The notes beneath the pieces are model-generated. The model ran no database searches. It saw only the letters and a list, made by a program, of their open reading frames with translations, and was not told the DNA's origin. This document shows, piece by piece, positions 37,838-46,438 of a DNA stretch of 64,000 nucleotides. The stretch comes from Sphingorhabdus sp. Alg231-15. GTDB taxonomy: Bacteria > Pseudomonadota > Alphaproteobacteria > Sphingomonadales > Sphingomonadaceae. The number at the start of each line of letters is the position of its first letter. The stretch's first letter is position 1. The stretch spans positions 248,001 to 312,000 of the forward strand of contig NZ_LT703001.1 of the NCBI RefSeq assembly GCF_900149705.1. The letters are read 5' to 3'. A program made the position numbers and the translations under genes.

Positions 37838-39994
37838 CTATCCTTCGGCCGAGCTAGAAACATGTTTGCGCTGTGCTTGAAACAGCTTAGGCAAGTCTTC
37901 CGCACGTTGTGGCCGGGCAATCTTAAAACCCTGGATTTCGTCACATCCTGATACCTGCAGTAGCTCAAGTTGAGCATCATTCTCGACACCCTCGGCTATC
38001 ACCCGCATATCTAACGCGTGGGCAAGATGCGAGATCGTACCAATAATGGCCCGATCAGCAGCAGAATGTTCAATCCGCGATATAAAAGTGCGGTCAATCT
38101 TGAGGCAGTTTGCCGGAAGATCACGCAGATATTGCAGCGAGGAATAGCCGGTTCCGAAATCATCAATAGAAATGCCGACACCGGCCTTGCGCAATCGATG
38201 TAATGTCTGGCTCACGTGATCATTGTTATGGAGCAAGAGTTCTTCGGTAATCTCCACCACGATTTTCGACGGATCAATATCATTCAGTTCGATATTCTTG
38301 AGTATGTCTTCACAGACATTCTGGTTCTGAAACTGTCTTGGAGACACGTTTATGGCAACGCGGGGAAGCTCGACGCCCTCATCCGCTGATTGCCGAATCT
38401 GGCTGCAAACCTCTGCGATAACCCATTTGCCCAGAGTGTCCATAATCCCGGTGTCATCGGCTACACGGATGAACTGAACCGGCAGCAGACGTCCGCGGGT
38501 CGGATGATCCCAGCGGATCAAGGCTTCCAACCCGACATAGTTTAGTGTTTTTGCATCCACTATCGGCTGATATTCAAGGACGAACTGATTTTGACTCAAC
38601 GCATCCCGCAGTTCAATCTCTAGCGCAGCGTCAGCCTGTGCGATCTGGTTCATTCCCTCAGAGAAGAAGCGATGGCAATTGCGGCCATTGGCTTTTGCGT
38701 CATACATGGCCAGATCGGCGAGCCTTAGCAGTTCTTCATATTCATTGCCGTCTGAAGGGATTAAGCTGACACCGATGCTGGCGCCGATTACCTGTTCAAT
38801 GCCGCTGATTGAATAGGGCTCGTTGATCGCTTTCAGGATTTTGGTGCAACGAGAATTGATCGTATCAGCACCATCAACCTCGCCGAGAATAATCGCAAAT
38901 TCGTCCCCGCCAATCCGTGCTGCAAAATCATCGGGACCGATAATATCCAACAATCTTTCTGCAACTTCCCGCAAAAGGGTGTCGCCGCTATGATGGCCTC
39001 TTGTATCGTTAATCACCTTGAACCGGTCGAGATCAAGCAAAAGAAGCGCGGCCTCTTTTCCCGATTTCTGGCAGGTGTCGATTGCCTTGCGAACCTTTTC
39101 TGCAAGCAAGGCGCGATTGGGAAGCCCGGTTAGCATGTCATGCAAGGCCAGATGGGTGCGATGCTCTTCAGCAAATTTACGGGCGGTAATGTCAACCGCT
39201 GTTGTCAATACGCCAATGGTTTCGCCCTTGTGATTGAGCAGCGGAGATTTGTTGCAATGGAAAATAAGCTCCACACCGTCACTGGTGAACTTCTCTTCAT
39301 AATGAGGAATGGGCTGTTCAGATCTCAGAACGACCTTATTTCGACGGTCAGAATTTCGCGCTAATTCTGGGCCCAGCAAATCGCCAAAGTCTCTTCCGAC
39401 CATTTCATCTGGCGTTTTATCAAACAGTGCCGATTGATAAGCGTTGGTGAACAGGCATCGTCCCGAACGATCTGTAGCATTGATCATGATCGGTATCGTA
39501 TCGATGATCTGTTCCAACATGCTCTTGTTTGTTGGAGCGCTATGTTCGGTATTGTCAGTAACCGACGCGTGTTTGCGCTCAATCTCGGAAGCGCGCTTGC
39601 GCAGATTGACACTTTTCTCACTTTTGGTGAGCAATGACATCGCTCTTTTGCAAAATTCTACATGCGAAACCGGGCTTTGAAGAAAGTCAGTGGCTCCAGC
39701 ATCGAGTGCGGACAGCCGACATTCACGGTCCTGATGCGCCGTAATGACAATCGCCGGTACATCACTGCAACTCGACATTTTGCGGACTTTTTTGATGAAT
39801 TCTGCACCATTCATCTTGGGCATGCGATAGTCCACAACCAGCAACTCAGCCGTATTTTTGTGTAGCCAGTCTAGCGCTTCGACAGGATCAGCAAATGTCA
39901 CGGAAGAGTATTTCTCCCCCATGATTGTCACGAACTGGGCATAAATCCTGAGATTTGTAGGCCGGTCATCAACGATAAGAACACGCGTGGTCAT
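37838..39994 (-). CDS. Response regulator with REC, PAS, GGDEF and EAL domains
   Basis: A 718-residue cyclic-di-GMP enzyme: REC (1-120) with acidic pair VDDRPTN and phospho-Asp55 (VVDYRMP), PAS (about 145-270, with DRSGRCLFTNAY), GGDEF (about 280-440, GGDEF intact, no RxxD before it) and EAL (LEALIRWDHP and DDFGTGYSSL intact). The conserved REC lysine (KP) is replaced by Ser107 in FLQSPV. ATG 39994 (MTTRVLIVDD) is the sensible start; the frame runs to 40114 but the extra residues lack REC pattern. It stands in the rpfG position beside rpfC, so it is the likely partner of the kinase. Confidence 0.9.
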   Translation of the reverse strand: MTTRVLIVDDRPTNLRIYAQFVTIMGEKYSSVTFADPVEALDWLHKNTAELLVVDYRMPKMNGAEFIKKVRKMSSCSDVPAIVITAHQDRECRLSALDAGATDFLQSPVSHVEFCKRAMSLLTKSEKSVNLRKRASEIERKHASVTDNTEHSAPTNKSMLEQIIDTIPIMINATDRSGRCLFTNAYQSALFDKTPDEMVGRDFGDLLGPELARNSDRRNKVVLRSEQPIPHYEEKFTSDGVELIFHCNKSPLLNHKGETIGVLTTAVDITARKFAEEHRTHLALHDMLTGLPNRALLAEKVRKAIDTCQKSGKEAALLLLDLDRFKVINDTRGHHSGDTLLREVAERLLDIIGPDDFAARIGGDEFAIILGEVDGADTINSRCTKILKAINEPYSISGIEQVIGASIGVSLIPSDGNEYEELLRLADLAMYDAKANGRNCHRFFSEGMNQIAQADAALEIELRDALSQNQFVLEYQPIVDAKTLNYVGLEALIRWDHPTRGRLLPVQFIRVADDTGIMDTLGKWVIAEVCSQIRQSADEGVELPRVAINVSPRQFQNQNVCEDILKNIELNDIDPSKIVVEITEELLLHNNDHVSQTLHRLRKAGVGISIDDFGTGYSSLQYLRDLPANCLKIDRTFISRIEHSAADRAIIGTISHLAHALDMRVIAEGVENDAQLELLQVSGCDEIQGFKIARPQRAEDLPKLFQAQRKHVSSSAEG

Positions 39995-40091
39995 AGGGAT
40001 GCAATAGGCTGCGATAATCAAAATAAGGTTAACACATAATTGGTTGTGTAAAGCTCTGAATTCTATGCACCCAGATGTGGAAAAACAGCGC

Positions 40092-43000
40092 TCAAGCGTT
40101 GAGCAGAAAAACATCCCCGCCAGCGGCGGCCGTATTACATGTCACAGTCTTTTCGTGGACGAAACGATCATGTGAGTCCTGCAGTGTGAGAATTGGCAAT
40201 ATTGCTCCATTTCTTTCGGCAATTGCTGCTCCTAAGGCAATCATAGCTGGATCGATCGGGTCGACGATGATTCCGCCGATTAATCCGGCCTGTAGCTGAC
40301 GGAAAATATCTTCCGGTTCTGAGATCGCAGATTGTTGTACCAAATTATCAATGCCGGTTATTTCATTGATCGCGTTGCTCAGCTGTTCAACATTCCCATC
40401 GGATTGTTGCCGATCAATCTGCAGGAAACTGTTTCCGGTGACCAAGGCACGAGCGCAGGCAGTTAAGACAGCCGTTTGATCTTGAAGCAAGGAAACAACA
40501 AGGCCGCGCCCTTTGATACTATATATATTCGTTTCTCCTGCGGGAGACGCGAGGGAGATATTTGTGGTTAGGATCTCATTTCGAAGTGAGCGTTCGCGAC
40601 TTAGGATTTGTCCGAATTTATCTGGAGCAGCTTCCGTCAAAAGAGTCAGGCCATTGTCGTCAGACGAAATAGCACTCCATTGATCGTGAGACTTGATCCC
40701 AGCTGCGATCGAGTTCGCAAAATTGACAGAGGGAACGCGTTGATGCTCCATTGGTTCTTTGATGGGCTTTTCCACCATCATATTTTCGTCAGACTTTTCA
40801 CCTTTGGAAAGCCTCAGCAAATATAGCGGTCCTCCAGCTTTTGGACCTGTTCCTGACAGCCCTTGGCCACCGAATGGTTGAACGCCTACGACGGCGCCAA
40901 TCTGATTGCGGTTGATGTAAATGTTGCCCACTTGAGCGCGTTCAGCCATGTCTTCGGATAATCCGTCAATGCGACTGTGAATTCCCAGAGTCAGCCCAAA
41001 TCCACTATTGTTGATTTTATCAATCACAGCCATTTTCTCATCTGCCTTAAAGCGGACAACATGCAGTACGGGACCAAAAATCTCGCGATCGAGATCGGAA
41101 ATGTCATTGAGCTCATATGCGACCGGATTAACAAAGTGTCCTTTGTTTGATTGACCATCTTCCATAATGAGTTCTGATGAGACGCCGATTTTTCGTCCTA
41201 TCTCGTCCAAGCGGTCCAAATGACTGGTGATGTTCTGTTTGGCTGCTGCATCAATAACCGGACCAACATCATTGGATATATGCCAAGGATCGCCAACTTT
41301 AAGGGCCTGCATTGCTCCGCGAAGCAAGTCGATAAACTGGTCGGCGATGTCGTCCTGTACGCACAATATTCGCAGGGCTGAGCAACGCTGTCCGGCGCTT
41401 TGAAAAGCAGATGAAATGACAGCGTCTACAGTCTGCTCTGGGAGTGCCGATGAATCGACAATCATGGCATTGATACCACCGGTTTCAGCAATTAACGGAG
41501 TCAGCGGTCGACCGACCTGAGCCAATCTTCGCGTAATGCGTTTGGCTGTGGTCGTGGATCCGGTAAAGCAGACGGCTGCTGCCAGCGAATGGGAGATCAA
41601 TGCCTCGCCTATTAGCGCGCCAGAACCCGGAAGCAAGTTAACCGCTGCACCATCAATTCCGACATCATGCAATAAGCGTATGGCTTCCGCAGCAATAAGC
41701 GGCGTCTGTTCGGCAGGTTTGGCGACCACCGTGTTACCTGCGGCAAGTGCTGCGGTGATCTGGCCTAGAAAAATCGCAAGTGGGAAGTTCCAGGGCGAAA
41801 TACATATGGTCACGCCCAGAGGTTGGCGCTTGCTGAAAGACGGTGCTCTTGCCTGCTCAGCATAGTATCGACAAAAATCCACGGCCTCGCGGACCTCGTC
41901 AATTGCGTCACCCCATGTTTTTCCTGCTTCCTTGATCGCAAGATAATGAAAAAGACCGGATCGTTTTTCCAAAAGATCGGCCGCATCTTCAAGTAAGCCG
42001 GCGCGTTCTGCCGCGGAGCGACGGGACCAGCTTTTAAATGCTTCCTGAGCCGTAACCATCGCAATATTAGCCGCATTCTCGTCCGCGATAACAACAGAGC
42101 CAATTTGTTCTGAGGTTATCGCTGGATTAAATACAGGTGCTTCATCGCCTTGAATTTCCGCACCTGCGATGATCGGGGCGGAGATATGTGTTTGTTTCGC
42201 CGCGGTATTGAGTTCTTCTTGAAATCTCAAGCGATGCATCGAGTTCGCTAAATCCCAACCTTTTGCGGTTTTTCGTTCACTACTCAGATACTGTTTCGGC
42301 GGCGGGATTTTTTGGTTTGCGATGGTCGGATGTTGCGCCAATGCTGCAATCGGATCACGAATCAATGTCGATAATTCAATATTTGGATCGGCCAGCTTGT
42401 GCACAAACGAACTGTTGGCTCCGTTCTCCAACAATCGCCGAATAAGATAAGAGAGTAAGTCTTTCTGGGTGCCAACCGGCGCATATATTCGACTGTAGAT
42501 TTGGGGTTGGTCGAGAAGTCCATCATGCAGTTCTTGTCCCATGCCAAACAGCCGTTGGACTTCGATCGGGCGCTCGGGACCTGCGAGTTCCTTCACAGCA
42601 GCAATGCTATCGGCATTATGTGTGGCGAACTGAGCCACAAAGTGATCAGGGCTGGCTAACAATTTTTGTGCGCAGGTGAGATAGCTGAGATCGGTCATCT
42701 CCTTACGGGTAAAAACCGGGTAGGTTTCGAGTCCCATTTCCTGCGCGCGCTTTATCTCACTATCCCAATAAGCACCTTTGACCAGACGAATGAAAAGCGG
42801 TGCCTGCAATTGAGCGGCTTGCTTGGCCAACCAATCGATCAAGGGCAGGGCGCGCCTTTGATAAGCCTGAACTACGAACCCCAAACCTTTCCAGCCTTTC
42901 AGCTCGGGCGTGGCGACAAGCATGGCAAGAACATCCATCGATATGTCGAGCCGTTCTGTCTCTTCGGCATCAATCGTGATCTGGATGTTGGCCGCTCGTG

Positions 43001-43829
43001 CTTTAATCGCCAACGGAAGCAGCATTGCCGCTATTTCCGGAACAGCATGCTCTGCCTGTGCAAATTCATAACGCGGGTGAAGCGCAGATAGTTTGATGGA
43101 GATGCTATGATTTCTGCTTGGGTCATCGGAGTCTGCGTGGGCAGCAACCCGATCCAATGCATCGGCATATGACTTATAATATTTTTGCGCATCGGTTGCC
43201 GTGCGTGCGGCTTCGCCCAGCATATCAAAGGAAAAAACATAGCCTTGGCGACTATATTTCTCGCCTCGCCTGATTGCGCTATCCAGTGTTTCTGCGAACA
43301 CAAACTGGGAAGAAAGCGCTTTGATTGCGGTGCGGATCGCGAAGCGCAATTTGGCATTGCCTATTTTTGCAATGACTTTTGTGAGCGGGTTACTGGCGCT
43401 TTTGTTCCAGTGTAGCCAGCGATCAGTCAGATGGAGTAGTCGCCCTGACAGGCTCATCGCTAGCGTATGTCCGACGCCGCTATGAGACAGCCAGTCGCGG
43501 CCGATTAGCTTGTCTTGGATAAGTTCGTCAGCGGTAGTTGCATTCGTGGTCCGCGATAGTGCTTCGGCCAATCGCATCAGCTGCACCCCTTCGTCACTCG
43601 ACAAACCATATTCTGTCAAAAACTGATCGATCAAAGGCCGATTTTGAGAATGACGGAGCTGTTCAACCAGCAAGGTGCTAGCCTCTGATATCCGGTTCCA
43701 CGCAGCGCGATCGAGATTAAGCTCTCTTTGCATCTGCTCATGCAAATCGCGCTCGCTCCGCCACGTAGCGGAGGCCATTTTTGTTCGGAGGTTATTATCG
43801 ACCTTGGTGATAGCGAGATGTTGATTCAT
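40092..43829 (-). CDS. putA: Bifunctional proline dehydrogenase / delta-1-pyrroline-5-carboxylate dehydrogenase
   Basis: PutA (1245 residues) oxidises proline to glutamate in two steps with substrate channelling, at the inner membrane face. The PRODH barrel (about 140-440) includes HPRYEFAQAE, the RLVKGAYWDSEIKRAQ strand and LFGMGQELHDGLL-type residues; the P5C dehydrogenase part has PWNFPLAIFLGQITAALAAG, ETGGINAMIVD (Glu) and GQRCSALRILC (Cys). The N-terminus lacks a ribbon-helix-helix DNA-binding domain, so unlike Escherichia coli PutA it is not a self-repressor. An Lrp-type regulator lies divergently upstream. The C-terminal 200 residues form the usual non-catalytic extension. Confidence 0.95.
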   Translation of the reverse strand: MNQHLAITKVDNNLRTKMASATWRSERDLHEQMQRELNLDRAAWNRISEASTLLVEQLRHSQNRPLIDQFLTEYGLSSDEGVQLMRLAEALSRTTNATTADELIQDKLIGRDWLSHSGVGHTLAMSLSGRLLHLTDRWLHWNKSASNPLTKVIAKIGNAKLRFAIRTAIKALSSQFVFAETLDSAIRRGEKYSRQGYVFSFDMLGEAARTATDAQKYYKSYADALDRVAAHADSDDPSRNHSISIKLSALHPRYEFAQAEHAVPEIAAMLLPLAIKARAANIQITIDAEETERLDISMDVLAMLVATPELKGWKGLGFVVQAYQRRALPLIDWLAKQAAQLQAPLFIRLVKGAYWDSEIKRAQEMGLETYPVFTRKEMTDLSYLTCAQKLLASPDHFVAQFATHNADSIAAVKELAGPERPIEVQRLFGMGQELHDGLLDQPQIYSRIYAPVGTQKDLLSYLIRRLLENGANSSFVHKLADPNIELSTLIRDPIAALAQHPTIANQKIPPPKQYLSSERKTAKGWDLANSMHRLRFQEELNTAAKQTHISAPIIAGAEIQGDEAPVFNPAITSEQIGSVVIADENAANIAMVTAQEAFKSWSRRSAAERAGLLEDAADLLEKRSGLFHYLAIKEAGKTWGDAIDEVREAVDFCRYYAEQARAPSFSKRQPLGVTICISPWNFPLAIFLGQITAALAAGNTVVAKPAEQTPLIAAEAIRLLHDVGIDGAAVNLLPGSGALIGEALISHSLAAAVCFTGSTTTAKRITRRLAQVGRPLTPLIAETGGINAMIVDSSALPEQTVDAVISSAFQSAGQRCSALRILCVQDDIADQFIDLLRGAMQALKVGDPWHISNDVGPVIDAAAKQNITSHLDRLDEIGRKIGVSSELIMEDGQSNKGHFVNPVAYELNDISDLDREIFGPVLHVVRFKADEKMAVIDKINNSGFGLTLGIHSRIDGLSEDMAERAQVGNIYINRNQIGAVVGVQPFGGQGLSGTGPKAGGPLYLLRLSKGEKSDENMMVEKPIKEPMEHQRVPSVNFANSIAAGIKSHDQWSAISSDDNGLTLLTEAAPDKFGQILSRERSLRNEILTTNISLASPAGETNIYSIKGRGLVVSLLQDQTAVLTACARALVTGNSFLQIDRQQSDGNVEQLSNAINEITGIDNLVQQSAISEPEDIFRQLQAGLIGGIIVDPIDPAMIALGAAIAERNGAILPILTLQDSHDRFVHEKTVTCNTAAAGGDVFLLNA

Positions 43830-43880
43830 TGGGTGAATTTATCATTCAGCCGCAGGAATTCAGAGGTTGATATTTGAGCT

Positions 43881-43893
43881 ATTGTAGAACAAT
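43881..43893. promoter_or_regulatory. Palindromic operator candidate between putA and the Lrp-type regulator
   Basis: ATTGT-AGA-ACAAT is a perfect 5-bp inverted repeat with a 3-base centre, in the 76-base AT-rich gap between the divergent starts. Lrp-type proteins often bind such AT-flanked palindromes near the promoters they control. Confidence 0.5.
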
Positions 43894-43905
43894 ATACTAA
43901 ATAGC

Positions 43906-44418
43906 ATGCATAAAATAGACCAAATGGACCATAAAATGAATGATGTGAGGGGCCTCGATAAATTTGATTGGCGTATATTGGAGGCCGTTCAGAATGACGG
44001 ACGGCTTTCTCTTTCGGCGCTATCGGCACATGTAGGTTTATCCAAGACGCCGTGCCAGGTCCGCCTCAAGCGTCTGGAGGAAGAGGGGTATATAACGGGC
44101 TATCATGGGCGTCTTAACATGCGCAAAATTCGGAGAAATTATGTTGTATTCATTCAGGTAAAGCTGGAAGCAACCAGCCGCCGCCATTTAGAACAGTTTA
44201 ATGTTGCAGTTAGCAAGATGGATGCGATTCAATCCTGCTACATGATGGCTGGCGGTTTCGATTATTTGTTGAAGGTCCGCTGCCGCAACATGGAGGAGTA
44301 TCGCATCATCCTCACCGACGATATCAACAGTCTTCCTGGCGTGTACCAAACAACTACCTTTCCGGTTATGGAAGAGGTGAAGCGGACCCTGGGTGTTGAT
44401 CTTAGTGGACAAATATAG
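43906..44418 (+). CDS. putR: Lrp/AsnC family regulator, probable proline-responsive activator of putA
   Basis: A 170-residue Lrp/AsnC regulator: HTH about 20-70 (LDKFDWRILEAVQNDGRLS ... LSALSAHVGLSKTPCQVRLKRLEEEG) and an Asp-rich RAM ligand domain (SYMM-like CYMMAGGFDYLLKVRC). It is divergent from putA. In Agrobacterium and Rhodobacter the PutR Lrp protein activates putA with proline; the gene order suggests the same. ATG 43924 or 43936 are alternative starts (the last is closest to the HTH). The gene name is inferred from context. Confidence 0.85.
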   Translation: MHKIDQMDHKMNDVRGLDKFDWRILEAVQNDGRLSLSALSAHVGLSKTPCQVRLKRLEEEGYITGYHGRLNMRKIRRNYVVFIQVKLEATSRRHLEQFNVAVSKMDAIQSCYMMAGGFDYLLKVRCRNMEEYRIILTDDINSLPGVYQTTTFPVMEEVKRTLGVDLSGQI

Positions 44419-44593
44419 GTGTTTATGAGGATGATTGTCCCATCTCCAGAGCCTCCGCGTCGAGATTAGTCCAATTTGGTTTCAATGTTCCTTGTTAAAA
44501 CAGGTGGAATTGAGCAGTCGGTGAACGGGTTTAAGACAAGAACAATGATGTTCATCAGTTTCTTGTCGACATTTGTTGCCGAGGGGGCTGGCT

Positions 44594-45178
44594 ATGGAAT
44601 TCACACATGCCGAGATACTGGACATATTATCCACCAAACATAAGGTGATAGAAGCCAAACAAGTCGCTTTTCGGGGAAGGTTGCAGCATTTTCAGCGCCT
44701 TGGTTTTCCCGCCGGTGCCAACACAGGAAAGGGAAGGGTGGCTTCCTACTCGTGGCCTGAGCTGTTTCTGATTGGTCTGGCCTTGGACTGCTTGGAAATT
44801 GGTTCCACCCCAGACCGGAGCGTAAATGAAATCATAAAATTTGAGGATGTTTTTTTGTCGGCGGTAGCAAGCGTTGCTATTGGCAATTCAGATGAAGCGA
44901 ATGAAGATTTTCGATGCTTCCTGATTGTGGAATTATCCAACCTGATGTCCTTAAAAGAGGAAAAAGATTGGAGCCAGACCGTCAAGCTGCTCTCTCATAA
45001 AAATATGATGGAAATTCTCTCCCCCGAGGGGTTGGACGCGTTCCGCTCACCCTATGCACTGATAGATCTGCGTCAGTTTCTGGCGGCAATACTGAATGGT
45101 GTTTTTGGCTGTGCCGACCGGTCGAAGAAAAGGATTTTGAATGATCTTAAGGCTTGGGCGATCGGCCAAGCGGAATAA
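44594..45178 (+). CDS. Hypothetical protein with a MerR-like HTH segment
   Basis: A 194-residue protein I do not recognise by name. The part GRLQHFQRLGFPAGANTGKGRVASYSWPELF (about 28-60, split here) resembles the MerR-like helix-turn-helix and wing pattern seen in small sphingomonad proteins of unknown role, and the middle (ALDCLEIGSTPDRSVNEI) looks like its following helices. No membrane segment. ATG 44594 has GAGGGGG just before it; the frame reaches 44573. Neighbours are the Lrp regulator and thyA, both on +, with gaps of about 175 and 137 bases, so it is probably a single gene. Confidence 0.6.
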   Translation: MEFTHAEILDILSTKHKVIEAKQVAFRGRLQHFQRLGFPAGANTGKGRVASYSWPELFLIGLALDCLEIGSTPDRSVNEIIKFEDVFLSAVASVAIGNSDEANEDFRCFLIVELSNLMSLKEEKDWSQTVKLLSHKNMMEILSPEGLDAFRSPYALIDLRQFLAAILNGVFGCADRSKKRILNDLKAWAIGQAE

Positions 45179-45315
45179 TCTCTTGCGGCTTTAGGGCGTT
45201 CTGATCACCTATTCAGGCCTTCAGCTTGGAAACCGGTTGATCCAATCCAATTGTGAGGTTGAGGATATCGGTTGAGCGGTATAGCGTCGTACGAAACCTA
45301 TTTGGAGTAAGAGTT

Positions 45316-46248
45316 GTGATTCCTGGCGAGCATTATGAGCAGCAATATCTCGATCTAATGCGTCACATTTGGACTCATGGTGATGAGCGGACGGATCGTA
45401 CGGGCGTTGGAACGAGATCAATTTTTGGAGCGACAATGCGCTTCGATCTGGCAAATGACTCGATTCCGCTCCTTACAACCAAACGGGTCTTCTGGAAGAC
45501 AGCCACTCGGGAGATGCTTTGGTTTCTGACTGGAGACACCAATATCCGATCACTGGTAGAGCAGAAAGTCCATATTTGGACCGACTGGCCGTTGGATAAA
45601 TATCGGAAAGAAACCGGCGAAGATATTGATCGCGATGCTTTTGAGCAGCGGATAGTTGAAGACGATCAATTTGCAAAACAATGGGGTGATTTAGGGCCGG
45701 TTTACGGAACGCAATGGGTTAACTGGCCTCGCTATACGCCGGCAGGCGAGGGGCTTTACCGCCGCGAAGAGAAAGGGATCAATCAAATCAAGCTGTTGAT
45801 TGATGGATTGAAGCATAATCCGGGTTCGCGGCGGCATATCTTTACGGGTTGGAATGTTGCTGAGCTTGATCAGATGGCACTGCCGCCCTGTCATAAAACA
45901 TATCAGTTCTATGTAGCTGGCGGAAAATTGTCTGCAGTGCTTTATCAGCGCAGTTGTGACCTCGGGTTGGGTTTTGCATTTAATGTATATTCAGCCGCCT
46001 TGCTCGTTCGCATGATTGCACAACAATGCGAACTTGAGCCTGGTGAACTAGTTTGGAATGGCGGAGATGTCCATCTCTATCTGAATCACGCGGAGCTTGT
46101 TGAGGAGCAATTATCACGTCAGCCATCAGGACAGCCCAAGTTCAAAATACTACGCAAACCTGAATCCATTTTTCACTATCAAATTGCCGATTTTAAAGTT
46201 GAGGATTATGCTCCACAGGCCCATATTTCTGCGCCTGTAGCTGTCTGA
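45316..46248 (+). CDS. thyA: Thymidylate synthase
   Basis: ThyA (310 residues) methylates dUMP to dTMP with methylenetetrahydrofolate. The catalytic Cys192 is in LPPCHKTYQFYV, the phosphate-binding QRSCDLGLG is present, and NVYSAALLVRMIAQQ with WNGGDVHLYLNHAELV completes the fold. At 310 residues it has the insert of about 50 residues before GTQW (KYRKETGEDIDRDAFEQR part) found in longer ThyA such as that of Lactobacillus casei. GTG 45316, with GGAGTAAGA in front, is the chosen start; a TTG-type frame from 45253 is less likely. folA does not follow. Confidence 0.95.
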   Translation: MIPGEHYEQQYLDLMRHIWTHGDERTDRTGVGTRSIFGATMRFDLANDSIPLLTTKRVFWKTATREMLWFLTGDTNIRSLVEQKVHIWTDWPLDKYRKETGEDIDRDAFEQRIVEDDQFAKQWGDLGPVYGTQWVNWPRYTPAGEGLYRREEKGINQIKLLIDGLKHNPGSRRHIFTGWNVAELDQMALPPCHKTYQFYVAGGKLSAVLYQRSCDLGLGFAFNVYSAALLVRMIAQQCELEPGELVWNGGDVHLYLNHAELVEEQLSRQPSGQPKFKILRKPESIFHYQIADFKVEDYAPQAHISAPVAV

Positions 46249-46438
46249 AAGACAAGTTCTGGAAAAGTCAAAATATTGCGCCAACCAGTTACTGCCGGAC
46301 AAGGTTGAGCAACTTTATTGCGAGCTGGGAATGTAAGTTTACAATAAAGTATGATATTAATATCGAATTGACGAGTCGTAGGGGATTCTCAATAAATAGT
46401 AGTGCGGAGTAGTTCATCCAACTTTAGGGAGAGCTGAA

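Noticed and set aside
39995-40114. Extended start of the REC-PAS-GGDEF-EAL protein
   Set aside because: The extra 40 residues overlap the end of putA and precede the normal receiver start MTTRVLIVDD.
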